Assembly: GCA_964458265.1 (NCBI GenBank)
Contig: CAYWIF010000002.1
Location: 124,001 to 188,000, forward strand
DNA from: JAGVSR01 sp964458265
GTDB lineage: Bacteria > Pseudomonadota > Alphaproteobacteria > Rhizobiales > Hyphomicrobiaceae
DNA length: 64,000 nt
Direction of reading: 5' to 3'
Shown here: one piece after another, positions 9,412 through 17,773 of the stretch
Layout: every line of letters starts with the position of its first letter
How positions within the stretch are numbered: position 1 is the first letter of the stretch
The notes under the pieces: model-generated
What the model was told of the DNA's origin: nothing
What the model saw: the letters and a program-made list of their open reading frames with translations, nothing else
Database searches by the model: none
Made by a program: the position numbers and the translations under genes

Positions 9412-10290
9412 TTACTCGCCGGCGCCCTTGCCCTTGATGAGTTCCCTCACCGCCGCCTTCTCTTGCAGCTTCTGCGTCAGCCGCACGGCAAAATCGACCG
9501 CCCGGTCAACCACGACCGAGCGCTGCTTGTCGAGCGTCACCATGTGATAGCAGTCGTCGAGCACGGTGCACTCGACCATGCCGCCGAGATTCTTTTGCAA
9601 CGTCAGCGCATTCCACAGTCCGCTTTGGTCGTCTTCGCGCGGATGGAAGATGGCCACGTCCTGCTTGATGCGCGACAGGCCCCGGCGCACGTCCTTGGCA
9701 AGTTGCTTGAACTCGAACACGAGCCCGCCGCCGCGCCCGAACAAATCCTCGATCGGACGTTCGTCGCTCTTGAAGCTTTCGATGACGAAGTTGCGAATAC
9801 GCTCGTCCTTGATGCCGTAAGGCGCGCGCTGCCGGAAGTGGAACAGCCGCGCGAACCACTTCTGATGCACGAGCTTGAAGAAGTAGAAGCTGCGCGGAAC
9901 CGCCCAGCCGTTCGGCCAGATCGTCGGCGCAAAGAGCATGATGCCTTGCACGTCGTCGGGCCGCTCCCGCGCCAGACGCAACGCCATCATGGCGCCCGCC
10001 GAAAGGCCGCCGACAATGATCGTGTCACAATGGGCTTTGAGTTCGTCATGGGCGGTTTCGACGGCCGCGTACCAGTCCTTCCACGTCGAAAGGCCCGAAA
10101 CGTCCGTGCCCCCGCCAAGACCCGGCAGAAGCGGGCAGTAGACGGTGTAACCTTGCCGCGCGAGACCCTGCGCCACGAAGCGCAACTCGATCGGATTTCC
10201 TCCTAGCGAATGCACGAGCAAAATGCCGGTACGGCCGCCCGGGATCACGATACTGCCCCGAAATCCCGTGAATTTATCTTTTATCTTCAT
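9412..10290 (-). CDS. Alpha/beta hydrolase, Est30-like carboxylesterase
   Basis: 292-aa serine hydrolase from the ATG at 10290 (MKIKDKFTGF); the in-frame extension to 10359 lacks features. The oxyanion region is GILLVHSLGGNPIELR. The nucleophile elbow is VGGLSAGAMMAL. The likely acid is in IFHPREDDQS and the likely histidine in LDDCYHMVTLDKQR, the same layout as Geobacillus Est30 and related monoacylglycerol-lipase-like esterases. There is no signal peptide, so the protein should be cytoplasmic. The lid region (about 150-205) is longer and more basic than in Est30. The substrate cannot be predicted. It is convergent with the DUF2147 gene, sharing a terminator. Confidence 0.87.
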   Translation of the reverse strand: MKIKDKFTGFRGSIVIPGGRTGILLVHSLGGNPIELRFVAQGLARQGYTVYCPLLPGLGGGTDVSGLSTWKDWYAAVETAHDELKAHCDTIIVGGLSAGAMMALRLARERPDDVQGIMLFAPTIWPNGWAVPRSFYFFKLVHQKWFARLFHFRQRAPYGIKDERIRNFVIESFKSDERPIEDLFGRGGGLVFEFKQLAKDVRRGLSRIKQDVAIFHPREDDQSGLWNALTLQKNLGGMVECTVLDDCYHMVTLDKQRSVVVDRAVDFAVRLTQKLQEKAAVRELIKGKGAGE

Positions 10291-11122
10291 GTGGTTAGTC
10301 ACAACTGCTCGCACTCCGCACAAGCGAATTAAGCCGATTGCGGCGCCAAAGCCAAGCACATCCTGACAAAGTGCCTCTGCCCGACGCTCTCCAAAGCCGT
10401 CCCCGCAAAGGCGGCCGATCGGATCGCTGTTGATATTTCCGGGATGACGGAGGCCAACCCGAAGCTGTTTTTGCTGCGCCGCAGCAATTCATCCCTAACC
10501 TTTTCGCTTGGACTTGAGTTCCTGACGATAGGTCAGTGTGCCGCAACGCCTCCCAAACCCCCAGTCCCGGCACCGGAACCGTCCAAAGTCCAGCCAAAAC
10601 AAGCTCTTGAAGCGTTGAGCCAAAAATGCCCGTCCGGCCGGAACGGCGGGCGTATCGGCATTCACTTGGGCGAAAACGTGGCTCGGGTCCCATCGGACCT
10701 CGCCGGATGAAAGCGGCCGGCAGCAATCCACAGTGACCCACGGACGCTGAAGCCCCGTCAAAGATGCCGGACAAACTCACGATAATGCTGCCCCCATGAC
10801 CACGCCCCATGACCACGCGCCATGACCACGCAATTGCGCCTTCGAACCATACCGTGATCGCATCGAACCGCGCGCGCTGCGTTGCAACAATGGTCAATGA
10901 CCGTCGGCTTCGCATTCAGAACGATGCGCCACCATTCCGCACAAATCTGAACAATTGCCTATTGCGGCGGATCCCGGCGGTCGCCCTGCACCAGCAAGTC
11001 CGTTCGAAGTCTTTCTCAATGCATGAGAAAGTTGGCCTAGGAGCCGCCGCAACTGACGCTATAATCGACCGTTAAGAATAGACCCGGGCGGCAGACGTTC
11101 GGGCCTCAGGAGTTCTGTCGCG
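10291..11122. other. Long intergenic stretch, no convincing gene
   Basis: About 830 bases. Short open frames exist on both strands but are Arg/Ser-rich, lack domain-like content and have no ribosome binding sites. The stretch holds a 13-base tandem repeat (10794-10831) and, at its right end, the AGGAG ribosome binding site of the next gene. It may contain a decayed gene. Confidence 0.5.
10794..10831. repeat. Three-copy 13-base direct repeat
   Basis: CCATGACCACGC occurs at 10794, 10807 and 10820, each separated by one base, giving an exact 13-base period. It lies in non-coding sequence. Its function is unknown; replication slippage is the simplest origin. Confidence 0.8.
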
Positions 11123-12970
11123 GTGAAAAGACGACACGATGCCCTCGCCGGGACGGTCATACTCTCGCTTTTCGCCAGCCCGGTTGCATCGGCGTTCGCG
11201 CAGACCGCCTCACCCACCGGCGACTACGCCGCCTGCCAAACGACCAGCGAAACCGATTTCCGCAAAGCCGTGCTCGACATCACGGCGGCGACGCTCGCCC
11301 GCAGCACGTCATCGATCGACTACCGCGCTGCCGTTGCCGATGAATGGCGCCGCCTCGACGTCAGCCGCACTCTCGATACCGAAGTCGATAAAGCCTTCGC
11401 GTCCGTCCGCGACGAGCAGAGCTGGGGCAGCCTACTGGAATCGCTGGGCAGCGAAAACAAGGCGAAGGAATTGACGACGGCGCTGACCGAGCGCGTCTAC
11501 CGGTCCGACGGCATGAAGAAGGCCATCGAGGACCTAGCCGTCGGCGTCGGTCGCAGCATTGCCGGACGCATCGAAATCGCGACGTCCGACGCCGCCGGTC
11601 CCGCCATCGAATGCATGAAGGCGTTTCTTGGTCCTCGCTACGGTTCCACCGTCGCCGGCGTCGTCACCGGCACGGCCGGTCAGCAATTCGAAATCGGATC
11701 TGAAACGGCGGCAGGAGATGTCACCGCAGGAGGCGTTCTCAACCAGACCGCCGGCGGCATTACCGGAGCGGCCATTCTCGTCATGCGCCGCCAGCTCGGC
11801 AACATGGCCGGCCGCCTCGGAACGCGTCTCGTCGGCAGCGTCCTGTCCCGCCTCGTCGCGGTTGCCGCCGGCGGCGTCGGCCTCGTTCTCATCGCCAAGG
11901 ACGTCTGGGACCTGCGCTATGGCGTTCTGCCGATTATCGCCACGGAACTGAAATCCGACGAGAGCAAAACCAACGTTCAGACCGAACTCTCCGCCGCGAT
12001 ATCCGCGCAGATTGGCGAGCACATGACCGAGATCGCCCGCCAGGCGTCCGACAAGATCGTCGACATCTGGAAGGAATATCGCGCCGCGCATGCCATCGTG
12101 CTCGATCTGGCCGAGAAGCAGCCTGACTTCCGCGCGTTTCTCGATCGGGTCCGCCCGGAAGCATTGCCCCGCGTCGATGAGGTGGTCGGCCTGCTCGTTC
12201 CCGTCGAAGGCGATGCCGGTGTCATGCGGCGGCTCGGCGACGGCACGCTCGATCTGGCGGTCAACAAGCTTCCCGAACCCGCCATTGAGATTGCCCGCCA
12301 GACGCGATCTCTCGAACAAGCCCTTGCCTGGAACGCGGTCGCCGGCACACGCATCGACAAAGTTCTGGAATTTGAACTCTTCCAGCGCGTGAAACCCACC
12401 GACTTCACGACCCAGTCCCTCGACCGCTTGGTGTCGCTGAACGATCCCGTTGCCGTGAAGCGGCTGGCGGTCCTGCCTGCACGGACACGCGACATCTTGT
12501 TCGATCTCGATCCCACCGTGCTGACGGCGGCCGCGCGCGGCCTTGACGAGGCCGAACTCGCGACCTTCGCCGGCTACCTGACCGGTCTCGGCCCGGACAC
12601 GCGCCAGCGCCTCCTCGCCCTGGTCGCGACCGACCCCGGCGCACTGAAGGTTTTGACCAGTCCGCGTGTCAAGGATGCCGTGCTTGCCAGCCGCGATCAG
12701 GGTGCCGCGCTCGAAATCCTCCTCCGGTCCCCCGGCAGCGACACCGCACAAGCTCTCCAGAATGATGTTCGGCTCGCTTGGGAACGGCAGATCCATCCCG
12801 AAATTCTTTGGCATCGCCACCCGATTCTGGTGGTCCTCACCGGCCTCGGTGCGGTGATCATGCTTCTTATTCTGCGCCGCCTGTTCCGCAGCCCGCGCCA
12901 CCGTGCCGATCACCCGGCACCCAACAGGCCCAGTCAGTCTCACGAGCCTCCGGCACCCAAGCCGCTTTAG
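11123..12970 (+). CDS. Uncharacterised exported membrane protein, 615 aa
   Basis: I do not recognise a family. It starts at a GTG with AGGAG ten bases upstream. Residues 1-27 form a signal peptide (hydrophobic core TVILSLFASPVASAFA). Residues about 60-155 are helical and charged. Residues about 195-265 contain Gly/Ala-rich hydrophobic stretches, including SRLVAVAAGGVGLVLIAKDVW, which may insert in the membrane. A long helical region follows (about 270-545) with repeated Leu/Asp/Arg-rich segments that could be HEAT-like. One clear C-terminal TM (about 567-590, ILVVLTGLGAVIMLLILRRLF) precedes a short basic, Pro-rich cytoplasmic tail. The topology suggests a large periplasmic domain anchored at the C terminus. 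Confidence 0.75.
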   Translation: MKRRHDALAGTVILSLFASPVASAFAQTASPTGDYAACQTTSETDFRKAVLDITAATLARSTSSIDYRAAVADEWRRLDVSRTLDTEVDKAFASVRDEQSWGSLLESLGSENKAKELTTALTERVYRSDGMKKAIEDLAVGVGRSIAGRIEIATSDAAGPAIECMKAFLGPRYGSTVAGVVTGTAGQQFEIGSETAAGDVTAGGVLNQTAGGITGAAILVMRRQLGNMAGRLGTRLVGSVLSRLVAVAAGGVGLVLIAKDVWDLRYGVLPIIATELKSDESKTNVQTELSAAISAQIGEHMTEIARQASDKIVDIWKEYRAAHAIVLDLAEKQPDFRAFLDRVRPEALPRVDEVVGLLVPVEGDAGVMRRLGDGTLDLAVNKLPEPAIEIARQTRSLEQALAWNAVAGTRIDKVLEFELFQRVKPTDFTTQSLDRLVSLNDPVAVKRLAVLPARTRDILFDLDPTVLTAAARGLDEAELATFAGYLTGLGPDTRQRLLALVATDPGALKVLTSPRVKDAVLASRDQGAALEILLRSPGSDTAQALQNDVRLAWERQIHPEILWHRHPILVVLTGLGAVIMLLILRRLFRSPRHRADHPAPNRPSQSHEPPAPKPL

Positions 12971-13115
12971 GCTCCGCGCGGGAGCGCGCCCCCCCTCTCA
13001 TCGGCCTCCAGACATTGCGTTTTTCCTCCACAGTGTTGTTCCCGCGCCCGTGTTAGACGCGCTGCTCTGCTGCTATAAGCACCGCAGCAAGTTGGATGGC
13101 GGAGGGGGGCGTGTC

Positions 13116-13337
13116 ATGGCGAAAGCGCTGAAGTTCCGGCCGCAAGGGGAGATGAAGATGGGGTTGAAGGCGCCTGGCATTCTCACGTTCATGATCTCGG
13201 TGATCCTGACCGTGTCAGTCCTGTTCACAATCTTCTTCAAAGCGGAAGTGCCGGGCTTGTCGGGCGACAATGGCTTCTGGGCACTGCTTGTCGCCCAGGT
13301 CGTTCTGATCCTGGGCTGCACGATGCGCGGCCTTTGA
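13116..13337 (+). CDS. Small membrane protein, 73 aa
   Basis: The ATG at 13116 is preceded by GGAGG ten bases upstream. The product has a basic N terminus (MAKALKFRPQGEMKMG), a hydrophobic helix about residues 22-42 (ILTFMISVILTVSVLFTIFF), a short polar linker and a second helix about residues 54-71 (WALLVAQVVLILGCTM). It is a two-TM hairpin with no known domain. Longer in-frame readings to 12903 would run through the upstream gene's tail and have no ribosome binding site. Confidence 0.7.
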   Translation: MAKALKFRPQGEMKMGLKAPGILTFMISVILTVSVLFTIFFKAEVPGLSGDNGFWALLVAQVVLILGCTMRGL

Positions 13338-13509
13338 CGGGTAAACTTTCCCGTTCCGAACCGAATGCCGTTTGTCCGCGCCCAATGACCCTGCGCCGGT
13401 TCTCCGCCTGGAATGTTTCTATGTTTCAGATCAAAGACATCTGTGCGCAACTGTCGCGCGACAGACGGCAAGCTAGCGCGCATTGTGAGAGCACGTCACC
13501 AATAGCGCC

Positions 13510-13689
13510 ATGAAGACAAAAACGATGACAGTCCGGTCCACGCACCGCGTCCGCAAATTATCGCGGGAGATTTTGCTGGCGAGCGCCATCACGCTGGCCG
13601 CCATCATCATGTTCGTCGCGTCGCGGGAACCGGCGGAAATGGTCTCTGCGCCTGCCGATGCTGAGAGCCCCGCGCAAACGCAACAATAA
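13510..13689 (+). CDS. Possible small single-TM protein, 59 aa
   Basis: An ATG-to-TAA frame with a basic N terminus (MKTKTMTVRSTHRVRK), one hydrophobic helix (ILLASAITLAAIIMFVA, about residues 21-37) and a short acidic/Pro-rich tail. This is the layout of a small anchored protein and is compatible with its neighbour at 13116. There is no clear ribosome binding site, so the call is tentative. Confidence 0.4.
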   Translation: MKTKTMTVRSTHRVRKLSREILLASAITLAAIIMFVASREPAEMVSAPADAESPAQTQQ

Positions 13690-13700
13690 CGCCCGCACGT

Positions 13701-15554
13701 TCAGGCGAGGCGAACAGCCCTCACCAACCCACGCACCGAATTGCCCAGATAAACCGATTTGGCGGTCTCGACATCGCCGAGCGTCAGAACACCTTCGACG
13801 GCCCGCCCCGACGCCAGCAGTTCGGCCCTGAGCACACCGGGTAGAAGTCCCACGGGCAGCGGCGGTGTCACGAGCACACCGTCTCCACGATCAACAAAGA
13901 TATTGGTCCGGCTGCCCTCGGCAAGCTCGCCCCGCTCGTTGAGGTAGATCACCTCATCCGCGCCGGCCGTGTCGGCGTAGTGCTTCCATTCCTGATCGTA
14001 GAGTTCCCGCCGCGTCGTCTTGTGAAAGAGAAACGTGTCGGAACTGTCGAGCCGCGTCGGTGACAAGACATAGCGCATCGTCGCATTCGGGCCGCCGGCC
14101 GCGATGGGCGTCGACGTCACGGTCACCCGGCCGTCTTCGGCCAGCAGCAGTCGCACGCGCAGCCGCGGCTGATCCCTCCCTGCGGTTGCCGCCTCGCGTT
14201 CCAGCGCTGTCCGCGCCGCCGCCTCATCGAACTTGAACGAAAAATACGTCGCCGATGCCGCCAGCCTTTCAAAGTGCCGGTCGATCAGCCAGAAGCCCGT
14301 ATCTCGCTCCCACAGAAACGTCTCGATCAGCTCGAACGTCTTCGGCGGATCGGTAAGGAACTTCATCTTCAACAGGCACTCGTCATATTCCTTCGAACCG
14401 ACGCTGTCGTAGACGACGCCCGAGCCGATGCCCATTTCACCCGACCCGTCGCGAAAGATGACCGGCGACCGTATCGCCACGTTGAACAGCGCCTGACCAT
14501 CCGGCGAAATCGACCCGATGGCCCCGCAATAGACGCCGCGCGATTCCGTCTCGTACTCCGCGATCAACTCTTGCGCGCGGATTTTCGGCGCACCGATCAC
14601 CGAGCCCGGCGGAAAAATCGCGCACCACAAATCGTAAAGCGTGATCCCATCCTGCAGCGTCGCCTGCACGCCTGATGTCATCTGATGCAGCGTACGGTAC
14701 GTCTCCACCGTGAAGAGATCGGTCACGTGCACGCTGCCGATTTCGGATATGCGCCCGATGTCGTTGCGCATCAGATCAACGATCATCAGGTTTTCCGCGC
14801 GCTGCTTGACGTCGGTGGCAAGAACGTGCCGCGCCTCGGCGTCGGCCTCCGGCGTCCCCCCGCGCGGCGACGTTCCCTTCATCGGCCGCGTCTCGATGGT
14901 CCGGCCCTTCATCTCGACAAACAGTTCCGGGCTCGCCGTCAGCACGGTCACCTCACCCGTATCGACGATACCGCCATAAGCGACGCGCTGCCGCTGCCTT
15001 AGATCGCGATAGAACGTCAGCGGCGATCCCGACAGCCGGAACCGCGCCTTGAACGTGAGATTGAGCTGATAAATATCGCCGGCGCGGATCTTCTCCTGCA
15101 CTTTTTCGAACCGCGAGACATACTCGTCCCGTGTCCAGGCCCGCGTGACGTTGCTGAACTGATAGCTGCCGCTTTTGGCATGAGACGAAAGCCAGTGATC
15201 GACTTCGACTTCCGACAATTGCGTCGGCGCATCGTAAAGCCCGAACCACATGAGCGGCACTTTGCGTTGCGCCGGCATCAGCGGCGCCAGCTTCGCCTCC
15301 AAAACATACCCAAGCTCGAACGAAAAAAATCCGGCCGCATAGAGCCCCGCCGCACGCCCGGCCTCCAGCCGCGCGAAAGCGTCCCCCACCTCATCCGGCG
15401 TCTCCGCCGACACGATCGCTTTGGGTTGCGAGAAAAGCTGCGAGGGCGGTCCGCGGCCCGAGCTGTTGTCGAGCAGCACGAACGTCTCCTCCAGGCGCAC
15501 AGCCGCCGGTGCCGGCCGAGCCCGATCGCGTGCTCCCGGTCGATCATTCGTCAT
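13701..15554 (-). CDS. pabB: Aminodeoxychorismate synthase component I fused to aminodeoxychorismate lyase
   Basis: 617-aa bifunctional enzyme of p-aminobenzoate (folate) synthesis. Residues about 1-370 are PabB: GDIYQLNLTFKARF, the PabB-type RPMKGTSPRG lysine motif, the LMIVDLMRNDIGRI Mg-binding segment, and FPPGSVIGAPKIRAQELI. The rest (about 390-617) is a class IV PLP aminotransferase fold like PabC, with FLFHKTTRRELYD (candidate PLP lysine) and NERGELAEGSRTNIF. The start MTNDRPGARDR at 15554 is chosen because upstream codons are low-complexity. The fused form is common in alphaproteobacteria and makes 4-aminobenzoate from chorismate together with a separate glutamine amidotransferase (PabA), not found here. 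Confidence 0.93.
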   Translation of the reverse strand: MTNDRPGARDRARPAPAAVRLEETFVLLDNSSGRGPPSQLFSQPKAIVSAETPDEVGDAFARLEAGRAAGLYAAGFFSFELGYVLEAKLAPLMPAQRKVPLMWFGLYDAPTQLSEVEVDHWLSSHAKSGSYQFSNVTRAWTRDEYVSRFEKVQEKIRAGDIYQLNLTFKARFRLSGSPLTFYRDLRQRQRVAYGGIVDTGEVTVLTASPELFVEMKGRTIETRPMKGTSPRGGTPEADAEARHVLATDVKQRAENLMIVDLMRNDIGRISEIGSVHVTDLFTVETYRTLHQMTSGVQATLQDGITLYDLWCAIFPPGSVIGAPKIRAQELIAEYETESRGVYCGAIGSISPDGQALFNVAIRSPVIFRDGSGEMGIGSGVVYDSVGSKEYDECLLKMKFLTDPPKTFELIETFLWERDTGFWLIDRHFERLAASATYFSFKFDEAAARTALEREAATAGRDQPRLRVRLLLAEDGRVTVTSTPIAAGGPNATMRYVLSPTRLDSSDTFLFHKTTRRELYDQEWKHYADTAGADEVIYLNERGELAEGSRTNIFVDRGDGVLVTPPLPVGLLPGVLRAELLASGRAVEGVLTLGDVETAKSVYLGNSVRGLVRAVRLA

Positions 15555-15823
15555 AGGCTGAAAAATCCTTGGATGCTTCGGCCGCCACGTTGCCATGCGG
15601 CGCACCGCAACCTCGCCGACGCCGCCGGCCGACCGGCCGTTCGCCGCAGTTCTAACGCACCGCGCCACCCTCGCAAAGCTGGGTTCAAAGCTGTGCTGGC
15701 CCGGCTTCGCGTGTCGGGAACCGGGCGCGAAACTTCAGCGGGCGGAACTGTCGCGGGCGATCGGTGGGCACGCCCCAACAGCGGCCTTCACAGAACCCGA
15801 AAACGTGCTATAGGAGCCCCCAC

Positions 15824-15848
15824 AAGCCGCCCAACCGGGCGGCTTTTG
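15824..15848 (+). terminator. Hairpin terminator upstream of the initiator tRNA
   Basis: AAGCCGCCC / GGGCGGCTT forms a 9-bp perfect stem with a 4-base loop, followed by TT. It lies just downstream of a promoter-like TTCACA-N16-TATAGG (15788-15815), so it would end a very short transcript, or block readthrough into the tRNA. Confidence 0.65.
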
Positions 15849-15936
15849 TATCGGCAGTGGCGATCGGGGCCACGCCGCTTGTCCCGGACGAACCGGTCCT
15901 CATAAAGATCGCGTATCGTTTCGGCTCCGTCGGTGA

Positions 15937-16013
<77 letters not shown>

Positions 16014-16199
16014 ACCGTCTCGTGCCCCGCCACTGTTTCCAGGCCATCCTGGTACAAGCTGTGTGCCGCCTGCCCGAAGGTCTAACCAATCCCTCCGTAG
16101 ACGCCAGGTGTCGGCCGAACGCGACACTGAACCGGCATCGTCGTCTCAAGTTGTCGGTTCGCAAAGTTTGACCTACTTTGCGTTTGCGGGGTCCAAGTC

Positions 16200-16934
16200 A
16201 TGGGAGTCGTGGTGCCGATGGCGGTAATCGCATGCGACAGCTGCTCGGTCCGCAATCGCGCGCTGTGCGGTGCGCTCTCGCGCGACGAACTGGAGAGCCT
16301 GAACGCGATTGCGCGCTTCCGCGATTTTTCATCCGGCGAGAACATCCACGCAGAACTGGACGTGCAGAACTACTTCGCCAACGTGATTTCGGGCGTCGTG
16401 AAGCTGTCCAAGAGCATGCCGGACGGCCGCCAGCAAATCGTCGGACTGCAGTTTCCATCGAATTTTCTTGGCCGCCCGTTTGGCGAGCAGAGCCCCTATG
16501 TAGCGGAAGCTGCAACCGAGGTGCGGCTGTGCACCTTCAACAAGCCCCGGTTCGAAGCGTTGACGAGAAATTATCCTGGGCTCGAGCGGCGTTTGTTCGA
16601 GAACACGTTGAGCGAACTCGACGCGGCGCGCGATTGGATGCTTCTGCTCGGAAGAAAGTCCGCCGCTGAGAAGGTCGCGAGCTTTCTGCTCATGGTCGCG
16701 GAACGCCTGAAGGACACAGGCTGCCACAGCGATACTGCCCCAAACACGCGCACCTTCAATTTGCCCCTCACGCGCGCGGATATGGCCGACTATCTCGGAT
16801 TGACGATTGAAACGGTCAGCCGCCAGCTGACGAAACTGAAATCGTCTGGCCTGATCGAGATTGAGAACTTTCGGACAGTCGTCGTCAAAGACGTCGGCCG
16901 CCTTGAGAAACTCGCCGGCACAACGAGCCTCTAG
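16200..16934 (+). CDS. fnrN: FNR-type oxygen-sensing transcription regulator (FnrN/AadR family)
   Basis: 244-aa Crp/Fnr regulator. The N terminus carries CDSCSVRNRALC (Cys 12, 15, 23; the CX2CX7C spacing of FnrN). A further cysteine in VRLCTFNKPRF completes the likely ligand set for an oxygen-labile 4Fe-4S cluster. A cyclic-nucleotide-binding beta roll spans about residues 30-145, a dimer helix follows, and the C-terminal winged helix is LTRADMADYLGLTIETVSRQ, whose E..SR recognition residues read TTGAC/T half-sites. It lies beside the cbb3 operon, whose promoter region contains a matching palindrome. The stop codon overlaps that of the convergent hemerythrin gene in CTAG. Confidence 0.92.
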   Translation: MGVVVPMAVIACDSCSVRNRALCGALSRDELESLNAIARFRDFSSGENIHAELDVQNYFANVISGVVKLSKSMPDGRQQIVGLQFPSNFLGRPFGEQSPYVAEAATEVRLCTFNKPRFEALTRNYPGLERRLFENTLSELDAARDWMLLLGRKSAAEKVASFLLMVAERLKDTGCHSDTAPNTRTFNLPLTRADMADYLGLTIETVSRQLTKLKSSGLIEIENFRTVVVKDVGRLEKLAGTTSL

Positions 16935-17614
16935 CCCCCACGCCGTTCAGATTTAGCTTTGTTCAAGTGGCTGCAACCGCCGCACGCTGATCCGCCAGCG
17001 GCGGCTTCTCGCAACTGCAGTAGATTTTTTTGCCGGCACCAAGGATGGCCGCTGCTCATGATCCAATCCTGCATTTGGATTTTGTCGGCGGCGGTCAGAA
17101 TTTTCTGCGCGAGCGGCAAGACCGTCGCATTCTCCCAGTAAATGTGGCGGCGCTGACTTTCGAAAAAGCCACGCAGCATATAGCCCAGCATCTGCGGGTC
17201 TTTCACAACGCCATGTTCGGCGATTTCCGAAAGCCCCTCACTCAATTCGCAGACGTTGCCTTCATCATGGTCATGCTCGGCCTCAAGTTGGATCAATAGC
17301 TCTTGCCCCTCAGGATCCGACCCCATGCGGTGACGCAGGATCTTGAACAAGCAGTCTTCCTCGAAGCGCACATGTGCCGGCCAGGTGCTGGTCAAAATAT
17401 TGAGTGCAACTTTGGCCAGCGGCCGTTGGACGTCGAGCGGCAGGCTGTCGGCGATGGCTTCCAGCAAATCGCACAGCTCAAGTTGCAAGGCGTGCTCTTC
17501 CAATATGACGCCAAGCGGATCGGGTCTTCCACACTCCAAGATGTCCAAAGGCGCCAGGGTCGCTGCTCGCTTTGACGAGCGGGTCGAACGTTTGCGCGTC
17601 AAACGCCCAGCCAT
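16931..17614 (-). CDS. Hemerythrin HHE-domain protein
   Basis: 227-aa protein from the ATG at 17614, which has AGGAG six bases upstream; a reading from 17659 is possible. The di-iron four-helix bundle ligands are visible: LEEHALQLEL (first His/Glu), WPAHVRFEEDCLF, LEAEHDHDEGN, and RRHIYWENATVLPLA. The C-terminal tail holds CRQKNLLQLR and CGGCSHL, possibly a short metal-binding or redox motif. The N-terminal 25 residues are basic. It is divergent from ccoN across a short region with one FNR box, which fits a role in oxygen or NO binding in microaerobic growth. The exact ligand is not known. Confidence 0.86.
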   Translation of the reverse strand: MAGRLTRKRSTRSSKRAATLAPLDILECGRPDPLGVILEEHALQLELCDLLEAIADSLPLDVQRPLAKVALNILTSTWPAHVRFEEDCLFKILRHRMGSDPEGQELLIQLEAEHDHDEGNVCELSEGLSEIAEHGVVKDPQMLGYMLRGFFESQRRHIYWENATVLPLAQKILTAADKIQMQDWIMSSGHPWCRQKNLLQLREAAAGGSACGGCSHLNKAKSERRGG

Positions 17615-17686
17615 AGTGGTCTCCTGGCTCATCGGCTGCTTCGTCCAGCACTGCGTCAACTTAAGTCAGGTGCCCGTCACTGATCC

Positions 17687-17700
17687 TTGACCTGGGTCAA
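17687..17700. promoter_or_regulatory. FNR/FixK box between hemerythrin and ccoN
   Basis: TTGACCTGGGTCAA is a palindrome with TTGAC half-sites, matching the FNR/FixK consensus TTGAY-N4-RTCAA. It is about 80 bases upstream of the ccoN start at 17774 and about 73 bases upstream of the hemerythrin start. If it acts as a class II site centred at -41.5, transcription would begin near 17735. Confidence 0.8.
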
Positions 17701-17773
17701 AGCGGGCGGGACGGCCGTCTGCACATTGGCTCTCAAAAAGACCTCTGGGACGGCGGACAAGGATATTCACCCC

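Noticed and set aside
10295..10915. A 206-codon open frame on the minus strand in the long intergenic stretch
   Set aside because: Arg/Ser-rich product without domain, signal or ribosome binding site.
11534..12943. A 469-codon open frame on the minus strand
   Set aside because: It is antisense to the 615-aa gene. That gene has a signal peptide, a terminal TM and a ribosome binding site; this frame has none.
16161..16181. FNR autoregulatory box upstream of the fnrN gene
   Set aside because: TTGACCTACTTTGC has only one good half-site. It does form a GCAAAG...CTTTGC inverted repeat but does not match the FNR consensus.
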